Origin: Viola odorata
Lineage: Eukaryota; Streptophyta; Magnoliopsida; Malpighiales; Violaceae
Length of the DNA stretch: 64,000 bases
Assembly (NCBI GenBank): GCA_963691705.1
Contig: OY829538.1
Span: forward strand, 27,734,836 to 27,798,835
Direction of reading: 5' to 3'
Part shown: positions 23,017 to 35,300 of the stretch, one piece after another
Numbering within the stretch: the first letter of the stretch is position 1
Layout of the letters: the number at the start of each line of letters is the position of its first letter
Notes under the pieces: model-generated
Databases searched by the model: none
What the model was told of the DNA's origin: nothing
The model's input: only the letters and a program-made list of their open reading frames with translations
Translations under genes and position numbers: made by a program

Positions 23017-26000
23017 ATGATGGTCATAGGGTCTGTCATAACCCATCAGGTTGTTCAAGCTAGCGCTCTCAATGTTAAAACCTGTGATTTACATATTATT
23101 TCTTTGATTAAACCACTTGGTTTCCACTGTCTAGATGGAATGGGTTTCTTCCATATAGAGAAAGGTTTTCTTTTGATGAATACAGGTCTCACAATCAAGG
23201 TAGACCAGATCTTCAGCCACAAGAATAAAGGGAACTACAAATTTCCTCCAGTGGATGCAGAAGGCAACCCTGCTCTACCTCTTAAAGTGGATCTGCCCCC
23301 ACCAGCTCCTGCACCTCAGCCAGTCCTTGCACCACAACCAGATCGTCCACCAAATCCTCCATCAGCTGCTTCTAGTACCTCCCAGACAGATTCCCACAAC
23401 TTAGCAACCCTCGCAGCTCGGACTGAGCTCCTGTGTGAGCTCTTTGAGCTCCAGCAAAAAACTGCTAGCGGTAAATTGACCCGGAGGCCGTTGTACATGC
23501 CAAGATAAAGATGATGGTCATAGGGTCTGTCATAACCCATCAGCTTGTTGAAGCTAGCTCTCTCAATGTTAAAACCTGTGATTTACATATTATTTCTTTG
23601 ATTAAACCACTTGGTCTCCACTGTCTAGATGGAGTGGGTTTCTTCCATATAGAGAAAGGCTTTCTTTTCATGAATACGGGTTTTACAATCAAGGTGGACC
23701 AGATCTACAGCCACAAGAACAAAGGGAACTACAAATTTCCTCCACTAGATGCAGAAGGCAACCATGTTCTACCTCTTGATGAAGATCTACCCCCACCAGC
23801 TCCTGCACCTCAGCCAGTCCTTGCACAACAACCTGCTCGTCCACCAAATCCTCCATCAGCTACTGCTAGTACCTCCCAAACAGATTCCCACAACTTAGCC
23901 ACCCTCGCAGCTCGGACTGAGCTTCTGCGTGAGCTCTTTGAGCTCCAGCAAAAAACTGCTAGCGGTAAATTGACCCGGAGGCCGTTGTACATGCCAAGAT
24001 AAAGATGATGGTCATGGGGTCTGTCATAACCCATCAGGTTGTTGAAGCTAGCTCTCTCAATGTTAAAACCTGTGATTTACATATTATTTCTTTGATTAAA
24101 CCACTTGGTCTCCACTGTCTAGATGGAGTGGGTTTCTTCCATATAGAGAAAGGCTTTCTTTTCATGAATACGGGTTTTACAATCAAGGTGGACCAGATCT
24201 ACAGCCACAAGAACAAAGGGAACTACAAATTTCCTCCACTGCATGCAGAAGGCAACCCTGTTCTACCTCTTGATGTAGATCTGCCCCCACCAGCTCCTGA
24301 ACCTCAGCCAGTCCTTGCACCACAACCTGGCGTCCACCAAATCCTCCATCAGTTGCTTCTAGTACCTCCCAGACAGATTCCCACAACTTAGCAACCCTCG
24401 CAGCTCGGACTGAGCTCCTGTGTGAGCTCTTTGAGCTCCAGCAAAAAACTGCTAGCGGTAAATTGACCCGGAGGCCGTTGTACATGCCAAGATAAAGATG
24501 ATGGTCATAGGGTCTGTCATAACCCATCAGGTTGTTCAAGCTAGCGCTCTCAATGTTAAAACCTGTGATTTACATATTATTTCTTTGATTAAACCACTTG
24601 GTTTCCACTGTCTAGATGGAATGGGTTTCTTCCATATAGAGAAAGGTTTTCTTTTGATGAATACAGGTCTCACAATCAAGGTAGACCAGATCTTCAGCCA
24701 CAAGAATAAAGGGAACTACAAATTTCCTCAGTGGATGCAGAAGGCAACCCTGCTCTACCTCTTAAAGTGGATCTGCCCCCACCAGCTCCTGCACCTCAGC
24801 CAGTCCTTGCACCACAACCTGCTCGTCCACCAAATCCTCCATCAGCTGCTTCTAGTACCTCCCAGACAGATTCCCACAACTTAGCAACCCTCGCAGCTCG
24901 GACTGAGCTCCTGTGTGAGCTCTTTGAGCTCCAGCCAAAAACTGCTAGCGGTAAATTGACCCGGAGGCCGTTGTACATGCCAAGATAAAGATGATGGTCA
25001 TAGGGTCTGTCATAACCCATCAGGCTGTTCAAGCTAGCTCTCTCAATGTTAAACCCTGTGATTTAAATATTATTTCTTTGATTAATACAATTGGTCTCCA
25101 CTGGCTAGATGGAATGGGTTTCTTCCATATAGAGAAAGGTTTTCTTTTGATGAATACAGGTTTCACAATCAAGGTGGACCAGATCTCCAGCCACAAGAAC
25201 AAAGGGAACTACAAATTTCCTCCACTAGATGCAGAAGGCAACCATGTTCTACCTCTTGATGAAGATCTACCCCCACCAGCTCCTGCACCTCAGCCAGTCC
25301 TTGCAGCACAACCTGCTCGTCCACCAAATCCTCCATCAGCTACTGCTAGTACCTCCCAAACAGATTCCCACAACTTAGCCACCCTCGCAGCTCGGACTGA
25401 GCTTCTGCGTGAGCTCTTTGAGCTCCAGCAAAAAACTGCTAGCGGTAAATTGACCCGGAGGCCGTTGTACATGCCAAGATAAAGATGATGGTCATAGGGT
25501 CTGTCATAACCCATCAGCTTGTTGAAGCTAGCTCTCTCAATGTTAAAACCTGTGATTTACATATTATTTCTTTGATTAAACCACTTGGTCTCCACTGTCT
25601 AGATGGAGTGGGTTTCTTCCATATAGAGAAAGGCTTTCTTTTCATGAATACGGGTTTTACAATCAAGGTGGACCAGATCTACAGCCACAAGAACAAAGGG
25701 AACTACAAATTTCCTCCACTAGATGCAGAAGGCAACCATGTTCTACCTCTTGATGAAGATCTACCCCCACCAGCTCCTGCACCTCAGCCAGTCCTTGCAC
25801 CACAACCTGCTCGTCCACCAAATCCTCCATCAGCTACTGCTAGTACCTCCCAAACAGATTCCCACAACTTAGCCACCCTCGCAGCTCGGACTGAGCTTCT
25901 GCGTGAGCTCTTTGAGCTCCAGCAAAAAACTGCTAGCGGTAAATTGACCCGGAGGCCGTTGTACATGCCAAGATAAAGATGATGGTCATGGGGTCTGTCA

Positions 26001-26472
26001 TAACCCATCAGGTTGTTGAAGCTAGCTCTCTCAATGTTAAAACCTGTGATTTACATATTATTTCTTTGATTAAACCACTTGGTCTCCACTGTCTAGATGG
26101 AGTGGGTTTCTTCCATATAGAGAAAGGCTTTCTTTTCATGAATACGGGTTTTACAATCAAGGTGGACCAGATCTACAGCCACAAGAACAAAGGGAACTAC
26201 AAATTTCCTCCACTGCATGCAGTTGGCAACCCTGTTCTACCTCTTGATGTAGATCTGCCCCCACCAGCTCCTGAACCTCAGCCAGTCCTTGCACCACAAC
26301 CTGCTCGTCCACCAAATCCTCCATCAGTTGCTTCTAGTACCTCCCAGACAGATTCCCACAACTTAGCAACCCTCGCAGCTCGGACTGACCTCCTGTGTGA
26401 GCTCTTTGAGCTCCAGCAAAAAACTGCTAGCGGTAAATTGACCCGGAGGCCGTTGTACATGCCAAGATAAAG
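23017..26472 (+). repeat. 7-mer HOR copy 4 (3,456 bp)
   Basis: Monomers start at 23017, 23511, 24005, 24498, 24991, 25485 and 25979. I saw no copy-specific amino-acid change. Confidence 0.93.
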
Positions 26473-29400
26473 ATGATGGTCATAGGGTCTGTCATAACCC
26501 ATCAGGTTGTTCAAGCTAGCGCTCTCAATGTTAAAACCTGTGATTTACATATTATTTCTTTGATTAAACCACTTGGTTTCCACTGTCTAGATGGAATGGG
26601 TTTCTTCCATATAGAGAAAGGTTTTCTTTTGATGAATACAGGTCTCACAATCAAGGTAGACCAGATCTTCAGCCACAAGAATAAAGGGAACTACAAATTT
26701 CCTCCAGTGGATGCAGAAGGCAACCCTGCTCTACCTCTTAAAGTGGATCTGCCCCCACCAGCTCCTGCACCTCAGCCAGTCCTTGCACCACAACCAGATC
26801 GTCCACCAAATCCTCCATCAGCTGCTTCTAGTACCTCCCAGACAGATTCCCACAACTTAGCAACCCTCGCAGCTCGGACTGAGCTCCTGTGTGAGCTCTT
26901 TGAGCTCCAGCAAAAAACTGCTAGCGGTAAATTGACCCGGAGGCCGTTGTACATGCCAAGATAAAGATGATGGTCATAGGGTCTGTCATAACCCATCAGC
27001 TTGTTGAAGCTAGCTCTCTCAATGTTAAAACCTGTGATTTACATATTATTTCTTTGATTAAACCACTTGGTCTCCACTGTCTAGATGGAGTGGGTTTCTT
27101 CCATATAGAGAAAGGCTTTCTTTTCATGAATACGGGTTTTACAATCAAGGTGGACCAGATCTACAGCCACAAGAACAAAGGGAACTACAAATTTCCTCCA
27201 CTAGATGCAGAAGGCAACCATGTTCTACCTCTTGATGAAGATCTACCCCCACCAGCTCCTGCACCTCAGCCAGTCCTTCCACAACAACCTGCTCGTCCAC
27301 CAAATCCTCCATCAGCTACTGCTAGTACCTCCCAAACAGATTCCCACAACTTAGCCACCCTCGCAGCTCGGACTGAGCTTCTGCGTGAGCTCTTTGAGCT
27401 CCAGCAAAAAACTGCTAGCGGTAAATTGACCCGGAGGCCGTTGTACATGCCAAGATAAAGATGATGGTCATGGGGTCTGTCATAACCCATCAGGTTGTTG
27501 AAGCTAGCTCTCTCAATGTTAAAACCTGTGATTTACATATTATTTCTTTGATTAAACCACTTGGTCTCCACTGTCTAGATGGAGTGGGTTTCTTCCATAT
27601 AGAGAAAGGCTTTCTTTTCATGAATACGGGTTTTACAATCAAGGTGGACCAGATCTACAGCCACAAGAACAAAGGGAACTACAAATTTCCTCCACTGCAT
27701 GCAGAAGGCAACCCTGTTCTACCTCTTGATGTAGATCTGCCCCCACCAGCTCCTGAACCTCAGCCAGTCCTTGCACCACAACCTGGCGTCCACCAAATCC
27801 TCCATCAGTTGCTTCTAGTACCTCCCAGACAGATTCCCACAACTTAGCAACCCTCGCAGCTCGGACTGAGCTCCTGTGTGAGCTCTTTGAGCTCCAGCAA
27901 AAAACTGCTAGCGGTAAATTGACCCGGAGGCCGTTGTACATGCCAAGATAAAGATGATGGTCATAGGGTCTGTCATAACCCATCAGGTTGTTCAAGCTAG
28001 CACTCTCAATGTTAAAACCTGTGATTTACATATTATTTCTTTGATTAAACCACTTGGTTTCCACTGTCTAGATGGAATGGGTTTCTTCCATATAGAGAAA
28101 GGTTTTCTTTTGATGAATACAGGTCTCACAATCAAGGTAGACCAGATCTTCAGCCACAAGAATAAAGGGAACTACAAATTTCCTCTAGTGGATGCAGAAG
28201 GCAACCCTGCTCTACCTCTTAAAGTGGATCTGCCCCCACCAGCTCCTGCACCTCAGCCAGTCCTTGCACCACAACCTGCTCGTCCACCAAATCCTCCATC
28301 AGCTGCTTCTAGTACCTCCCAGACAGATTCCCACAACTTAGCAACCCTCGCAGCTCGGACTGAGCTCCTGTGTGAGCTCTTTGAGCTCCAGCCAAAAACT
28401 GCTAGCGGTAAATTGACCCGGAGGCCGTTGTACATGCCAAGATAAAGATGATGGTCATAGGGTCTGTCATAACCCATCAGGCTGTTCAAGCTAGCTCTCT
28501 CAATGTTAAACCCTGTGATTTAAATATTATTTCTTTGATTAATACAATTGGTCTCCACTGGCTAGATGGAATGGGTTTCTTCCATATAGAGAAAGGTTTT
28601 CTTTTGATGAATACAGGTTTCACAATCAAGGTGGACCAGATCTCCAGCCACAAGAACAAAGGGAACTACAAATTTCCTCCACTAGATGCAGAAGGCAACC
28701 ATGTTCTACCTCTTGATGAAGATCTACCCCCACCAGCTCCTGCACCTCAGCCAGTCCTTGCAGCACAACCTGCTCGTCCACCAAATCCTCCATCAGCTAC
28801 TGCTAGTACCTCCCAAACAGATTCCCACAACTTAGCCACCCTCGCAGCTCGGACTGAGCTTCTGCGTGAGCTCTTTGAGCTCCAGCAAAAAACTGCTAGC
28901 GGTAAATTGACCCGGAGGCCGTTGTACATGCCAAGATAAAGATGATGGTCATAGGGTCTGTCATAACCCATCAGCTTGTTGAAGCTAGCTCTCTCAATGT
29001 TAAAACCTGTGATTTACATATTATTTCTTTGATTAAACCACTTGGTCTCCACTGTCTAGATGGAGTGGGTTTCTTCCATATAGAGAAAGGCTTTCTTTTC
29101 ATGAATACGGGTTTTACAATCAAGGTGGACCAGATCTACAGCCACAAGAACAAAGGGAACTACAAATTTCCTCCACTAGATGCAGAAGGCAACCATGTTC
29201 TACCTCTTGATGAAGATCTACCCCCACCAGCTCCTGCACCTCAGCCAGTCCTTGCACCACAACCTGCTCGTCCACCAAATCCTCCATCAGCTACTGCTAG
29301 TACCTCCCAAACAGATTCCCACAACTTAGCCACCCTCGCAGCTCGGACTGAGCTTCTGCGTGAGCTCTTTGAGCTCCAGCAAAAAACTGCTAGCGGTAAA

Positions 29401-29929
29401 TTGACCCGGAGGCCGTTGTACATGCCAAGATAAAGATGATGGTCATGGGGTCTGTCATAACCCATCAGGTTGTTGAAGCTAGCTCTCTCAATGTTAAAAC
29501 CTGTGATTTACATATTATTTCTTTGATTAAACCACTTGGTCTCCACTGTCTAGATGGAGTGGGTTTCTTCCATATAGAGAAAGGCTTTCTTTTCATGAAT
29601 ACGGGTTTTACAATCAAGGTGGACCAGATCTACAGCCACAAGAACAAAGGGAACTACAAATTTCCTCCACTGCATGCAGTTGGCAACCCTGTTCTACCTC
29701 TTGATGTAGATCTGCCCCCACCAGCTCCTGAACCTCAGCCAGTCCTTGCACCACAACCTGCTCGTCCACCAAATCCTCCATCAGTTGCTTCTAGTACCTC
29801 CCAGACAGATTCCCACAACTTAGCAACCCTCGCAGCTCGGACTGACCTCCTGTGTGAGCTCTTTGAGCTCCAGCAAAAAACTGCTAGCGGTAAATTGACC
29901 CGGAGGCCGTTGTACATGCCAAGATAAAG
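26473..29929 (+). repeat. 7-mer HOR copy 5 (3,457 bp), with one frameshift restored
   Basis: Monomers start at 26473, 26967, 27461, 27954, 28448, 28942 and 29436. It is 1 bp longer than the other copies because its fourth monomer lacks their 1-bp deletion. It also has a private VLPQQP at 26967. Confidence 0.93.
27954..28447 (+). repeat. 7-mer copy 5, fourth monomer: frame restored
   Basis: At the site deleted in the other five copies, this unit reads CCTCTAGTGG and is full length and open. CCTCTAGTGG also occurs at 32892 and 35362. The QPK variant typical of this HOR position is retained downstream, so only a short patch was exchanged or one base was regained. A private GCG-to-GCA step at 28002 gives STLNV together with the neighbouring codon. 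Confidence 0.88.
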
Positions 29930-32397
29930 ATGATGGTCATAGGGTCTGTCATAACCCATCAGGTTGTTCAAGCTAGCGCTCTCAATGTTAAAACCTGTGA
30001 TTTACATATTATTTCTTTGATTAAACCACTTGGTTTCCACTGTCTAGATGGAATGGGTTTCTTCCATATAGAGAAAGGTTTTCTTTTGATGAATACAGGT
30101 CTCACAATCAAGGTAGACCAGATCTTCAGCCACAAGAATAAAGGGAACTACAAATTTCCTCCAGTGGATGCAGAAGGCAACCCTGCTCTACCTCTTAAAG
30201 TGGATCTGCCCCCACCAGCTCCTGCACCTCAGCCAGTCCTTGCACCACAACCAGATCGTCCACCAAATCCTCCATCAGCTGCTTCTAGTACCTCCCAGAC
30301 AGATTCCCACAACTTAGCAACCCTCGCAGCTCGGACTGAGCTCCTGTGTGAGCTCTTTGAGCTCCAGCAAAAAACTGCTAGCGGTAAATTGACCCGGAGG
30401 CCGTTGTACATGCCAAGATAAAGATGATGGTCATAGGGTCTGTCATAACCCATCAGCTTGTTGAAGCTAGCTCTCTCAATGTTAAAACCTGTGATTTACA
30501 TATTATTTCTTTGATTAAACCACTTGGTCTCCACTGTCTAGATGGAGTGGGTTTCTTCCATATAGAGAAAGGCTTTCTTTTCATGAATACGGGTTTTACA
30601 ATCAAGGTGGACCAGATCTACAGCCACAAGAACAAAGGGAACTACAAATTTCCTCCACTAGATGCAGAAGGCAACCATGTTCTACCTCTTGATGAAGATC
30701 TACCCCCACCAGCTCCTGCACCTCAGCCAGTCCTTGCACAACAACCTGCTCGTCCACCAAATCCTCCATCAGCTACTGCTAGTACCTCCCAAACAGATTC
30801 CCACAACTTAGCCACCCTCGCAGCTCGGACTGAGCTTCTGCGTGAGCTCTTTGAGCTCCAGCAAAAAACTGCTAGCGGTAAATTGACCCGGAGGCCGTTG
30901 TACATGCCAAGATAAAGATGATGGTCATGGGGTCTGTCATAACCCATCAGGTTGTTGAAGCTAGCTCTCTCAATGTTAAAACCTGTGATTTACATATTAT
31001 TTCTTTGATTAAACCACTTGGTCTCCACTGTCTAGATGGAGTGGGTTTCTTCCATATAGAGAAAGGCTTTCTTTTCATGAATACGGGTTTTACAATCAAG
31101 GTGGACCAGATCTACAGCCACAAGAACAAAGGGAACTACAAATTTCCTCCACTGCATGCAGAAGGCAACCCTGTTCTACCTCTTGATGTAGATCTGCCCC
31201 CACCAGCTCCTGAACCTCAGCCAGTCCTTGCACCACAACCTGGCGTCCACCAAATCCTCCATCAGTTGCTTCTAGTACCTCCCAGACAGATTCCCACAAC
31301 TTAGCAACCCTCGCAGCTCGGACTGAGCTCCTGTGTGAGCTCTTTGAGCTCCAGCAAAAAACTGCTAGCGGTAAATTGACCCGGAGGCCGTTGTACATGC
31401 CAAGATAAAGATGATGGTCATAGGGTCTGTCATAACCCATCAGGTTGTTCAAGCTAGCGCTCTCAATGTTAAAACCTGTGATTTACATATTATTTCTTTG
31501 ATTAAACCACTTGGTTTCCACTGTCTAGATGGAATGGGTTTCTTCCATATAGAGAAAGGTTTTCTTTTGATGAATACAGGTCTCACAATCAAGGTAGACC
31601 AGATCTTCAGCCACAAGAATAAAGGGAACTACAAATTTCCTCAGTGGATGCAGAAGGCAACCCTGCTCTACCTCTTAAAGTGGATCTGCCCCCACCAGCT
31701 CCTGCACCTCAGCCAGTCCTTGCACCACAACCTGCTCGTCCACCAAATCCTCCATCAGCTGCTTCTAGTACCTCCCAGACAGATTCCCACAACTTAGCAA
31801 CCCTCGCAGCTCGGACTGAGCTCCTGTGTGAGCTCTTTGAGCTCCAGCAAAAAACTGCTAGCGGTAAATTGACCCGGAGGCCGTTGTACATGCCAAGATA
31901 AAGATGATGGTCATAGGGTCTGTCATAACCCATCAGGCTGTTCAAGCTAGCTCTCTCAATGTTAAACCCTGTGATTTAAATATTATTTCTTTGATTAATA
32001 CAATTGGTCTCCACTGGCTAGATGGAATGGGTTTCTTCCATATAGAGAAAGGTTTTCTTTTGATGAATACAGGTTTCACAATCAAGGTGGACCAGATCTC
32101 CAGCCACAAGAACAAAGGGAACTACAAATTTCCTCCACTAGATGCAGAAGGCAACCATGTTCTACCTCTTGATGAAGATCTACCCCCACCAGCTCCTGCA
32201 CCTCAGCCAGTCCTTGCAGCACAACCTGCTCGTCCACCAAATCCTCCATCAGCTACTGCTAGTACCTCCCAAACAGATTCCCACAACTTAGCCACCCTCG
32301 CAGCTCGGACTGAGCTTCTGCGTGAGCTCTTTGAGCTCCAGCAAAAAACTGCTAGCGGTAAATTGACCCGGAGGCCGTTGTACATGCCAAGATAAAG
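29930..32397 (+). repeat. 7-mer HOR copy 6, truncated to five monomers
   Basis: Monomers start at 29930, 30424, 30918, 31411 and 31904. The fourth has QQK where copies 1-5 have QPK. The copy stops after the C unit; the expected D/C unit (HQLVE) and D unit are replaced by the 5-mer block. Confidence 0.9.
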
Positions 32398-35300
32398 ATG
32401 ATGGTCATGGGGTCTGTCATAACCCATCAGGTTGTTGAAGCTAGCTCTCTCAATGTTAAAACCTGTGATTTACATATTATTTCTTTGATTAAACCACTTG
32501 GTCTCCACTGTCTAGATGGAGTGGGTTTCTTCCATATAGAGAAAGGCTTTCTTTTCATGAATACGGGTTTTACAATCAAGGTGGACCAGATCTACAGCCA
32601 CAAGAACAAAGGGAACTACAAATTTCCTCCACTGCATGCAGAAGGCAACCCTGTTCTACCTCTTGATGTAGATCTGCCCCCACCAGCTCCTGAACCTCAG
32701 CCAGTCCTTGCACCACAACCTGCTCGTCCACCAAATCCTCCATCAGTTGCTTCTAGTACCTCCCAGACAGATTCCCACAACTTAGCAACCCTCGCAGCTC
32801 GGACTGAGCTCCTGTGTGAGCTCTTTGAGCTCCTGCAAAAAACTGCTAGCGGTAAATTGACCCGGAGGCCGTTGTACATGCCAAGATAAAGATGATGGTC
32901 ATAGGGTCTGTCATAACCCATCAGGTTGTTCAAGCTAGCGCTCTCAATGTTAAAACCTGTGATTTACATATTATTTCTTTGATTAAACCACTTGGTTTCC
33001 ACTGTCTATATGGAATGGGTTTCTTCCATATAGAGAAAGGTTTTCTTTTGATGAATACAGGTCTCACAATCAAGGTAGACCAGATCTTCAGCCACAAGAA
33101 TAAAGGGAACTACAAATTTCCTCTAGTGGATGCAGAAGGCAACCCTGCTCTACCTCTTAAAGTGGATCTGCCCCCACCAGCTCCTGCACCTCAGCCAGTC
33201 CTTGCACCACAACCTGCTCGTCCACCAAATCCTCCATCAGCTGCTTCTAGTACCTCCCAGACAGATTCCCACAACTTAGCAACCCTCGCAGCTCGGACTG
33301 AGCTCCTGTGTGAGCTCTTTGAGCTCCAGCAAAAAACTGCTAGCGGTAAATTGACCCGGAGGCCGTTGTACATGCCAAGATAAAGATGATGGTCATAGGG
33401 TCTGTCATAACCCATCAGGTTGTTGAAGCTAGCTCTCTCAATGTTAAAACCTGTGATTTACATATTATTTCTTTGATTAAACCACTTGGTCTCCACTGTC
33501 TAGATGGAGTGGGTTTCTTCCATATAGAGAAAGGCTTTCTTTTCGTGAATACGGGTTTTACAATCAAGGTGGACCAGATCTACAGCCACAAGAACAAAGG
33601 GAACTACAAATTTCCTCCACTAGATGCAGAAGGCAACCATGTTCTACCTCTTGATGAAGATCTACCCCCACCAGCTCCTGCACCTCAGCCAGTCCTTGCA
33701 CCACAACCTGCTCGTCCACCAAATCCTCCATCAGCTACTGCTAGTACCTCCCAAACAGATTCCCACAACTTAGCCACCCTCGCAGCTCGGACTGAGCTTC
33801 TGCGTGAGCTCTTTGAGCTCCAGCAAAAAACTGCTAGCGGTAAATTGACCCGGAGGCCGTTGTACATGCCAAGATAAAGATGATGGTCATGGGGTCTGTC
33901 ATAACCCATCAGGTTGTTGAAGCTAGCTCTCTCAATGTTAAAACCTGTGATTTACATATTATTTCTTTGATTAAACCACTTGGTTTCCACTGTCTAGATG
34001 GAATGGGTTTCTTCCATATAGAGAAAGGTTTTCTTTTGATGAATACAGGTCTCACAATCAAGGTAGACCAGATCTTCAGCCACAAGAATAAAGGGAACTA
34101 CAAATTTCCTCCAGTGGATGCAGAAGGCAACCCTGCTCTACCTCTTAAAGTGGATCTGCCCCCACCAGCTCCTGCACCTCAGCCAGTCCTTGCACCACAA
34201 CCTGCTCGTCCACCAAATCCTCCATCAGCTGCTTCTAGTACCTCCCAGACAGATTCCCACAACTTAGCAACCCTCGCAGCTCGGACTGAGCTCCTGTGTG
34301 AGCTCTTTGAGCTCCAGCAAAAAACTGCTAGCGGTAAATTGACCCGGAGGCCGTTGTACATGCCAAGATAAAGATGATGGTCATAGGGTCTGTCATAACC
34401 CATCAGGTTGTTGAAGCTAGCTCTCTCAATGTTAAAACCTGTGATTTACATATTATTTCTTTGATTAAACCACTTGGTCTCCACTGGCTAGATGGAATGG
34501 GTTTCTTCCATATAGAGAAAGGTTTTCTTTTGATGAATACAGGTTTCACAATCAAGGTGGATTAGATCTCCAGCCACAAGAACAAAGGGAACTACAAATT
34601 TCCTCCACTAGATGCAGAAGGCAACCATGTTCTACCTCTTGATGAAGATCTACCCCCACCAGCTCCTGCACCTCAGCCAGTCCTTGCACCACAACCTGCT
34701 CGTCCACCAAATCCTCCATCAGCTACTGCTAGTACCTCCCAAACAGATTCCCACAACTTAGCAACCCTCGCAGCTCGGACTGAGCTTCTGCGTGAGCTCT
34801 TTGAGCTCCAGCAAAAAACTGCTAGCGGTAAATTGACCCGGAGGCCGTTGTACATGCCAAGATAAAGATGATGGTCATGGGGTCTGTCATAACCCATCAG
34901 GTTGTTCAAGCTAGCTCTCTCAATGTTAAAACCTGTGATTTACATATTATTTCTTTGATTAAACCACTTGGTCTCCACTGTCTAGATGGAGTGGGTTTCT
35001 TCCATATAGAGAAAGGCTTTCTTTTCATGAATACGGGTTTTACAATCAAGGTGGACCAGATCTTCAGCCACAAGAACAAAGGGAACTACAAATTTCCTCC
35101 ACTGCATGCAGTTGGCAACCCTGTTCTACCTCTTGATGTAGATCTGCCCCCACCAGCTCCTGAACCTCAGCCAGTCCTTGCACCACAACCTGCTCGTCCA
35201 CCAAATCCTCCATCAGTTGCTTCTAGTACCTCCCAGACAGATTCCCACAACTTAGCAACCCTCGCAGCTCGGACTGAGCTCCTGTGTGAGCTCTTTGAGC

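Larger units (their letters stand above)
12155..32397 (+). repeat. 7-monomer higher-order repeat block, 3,456-bp period, nearly six copies
   Basis: The order is B (QPDRPP), D/C (HQLVE, VLAQQP), D with a frameshift, B with a frameshift, C (DLNIIS, VLAAQP), D/C (HQLVE, VLAPQP), D (usually TDLL). Unit 1 starts at 12649, 16105, 19561, 23017, 26473 and 29930, so the spacing is 3,456 four times and then 3,457. Seven full monomers would be 3,458 bp; the two missing bases are the two amplified 1-bp net losses. The lone D unit at 12155 is position 7 of a preceding copy. The block ends after the C unit at 31904, where the next unit (32398) belongs to a different pattern. Confidence 0.95.

Noticed and set aside
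12649..29929. Pure assembly duplication as the explanation for the 7-mer copies
   Set aside because: Copies carry different private changes (TELL at 15611, QIDS at 22523, VLPQQP at 26967, restored frame at 27954, QQK at 31411), so at least most are distinct. It cannot be excluded for individual copies without reads.
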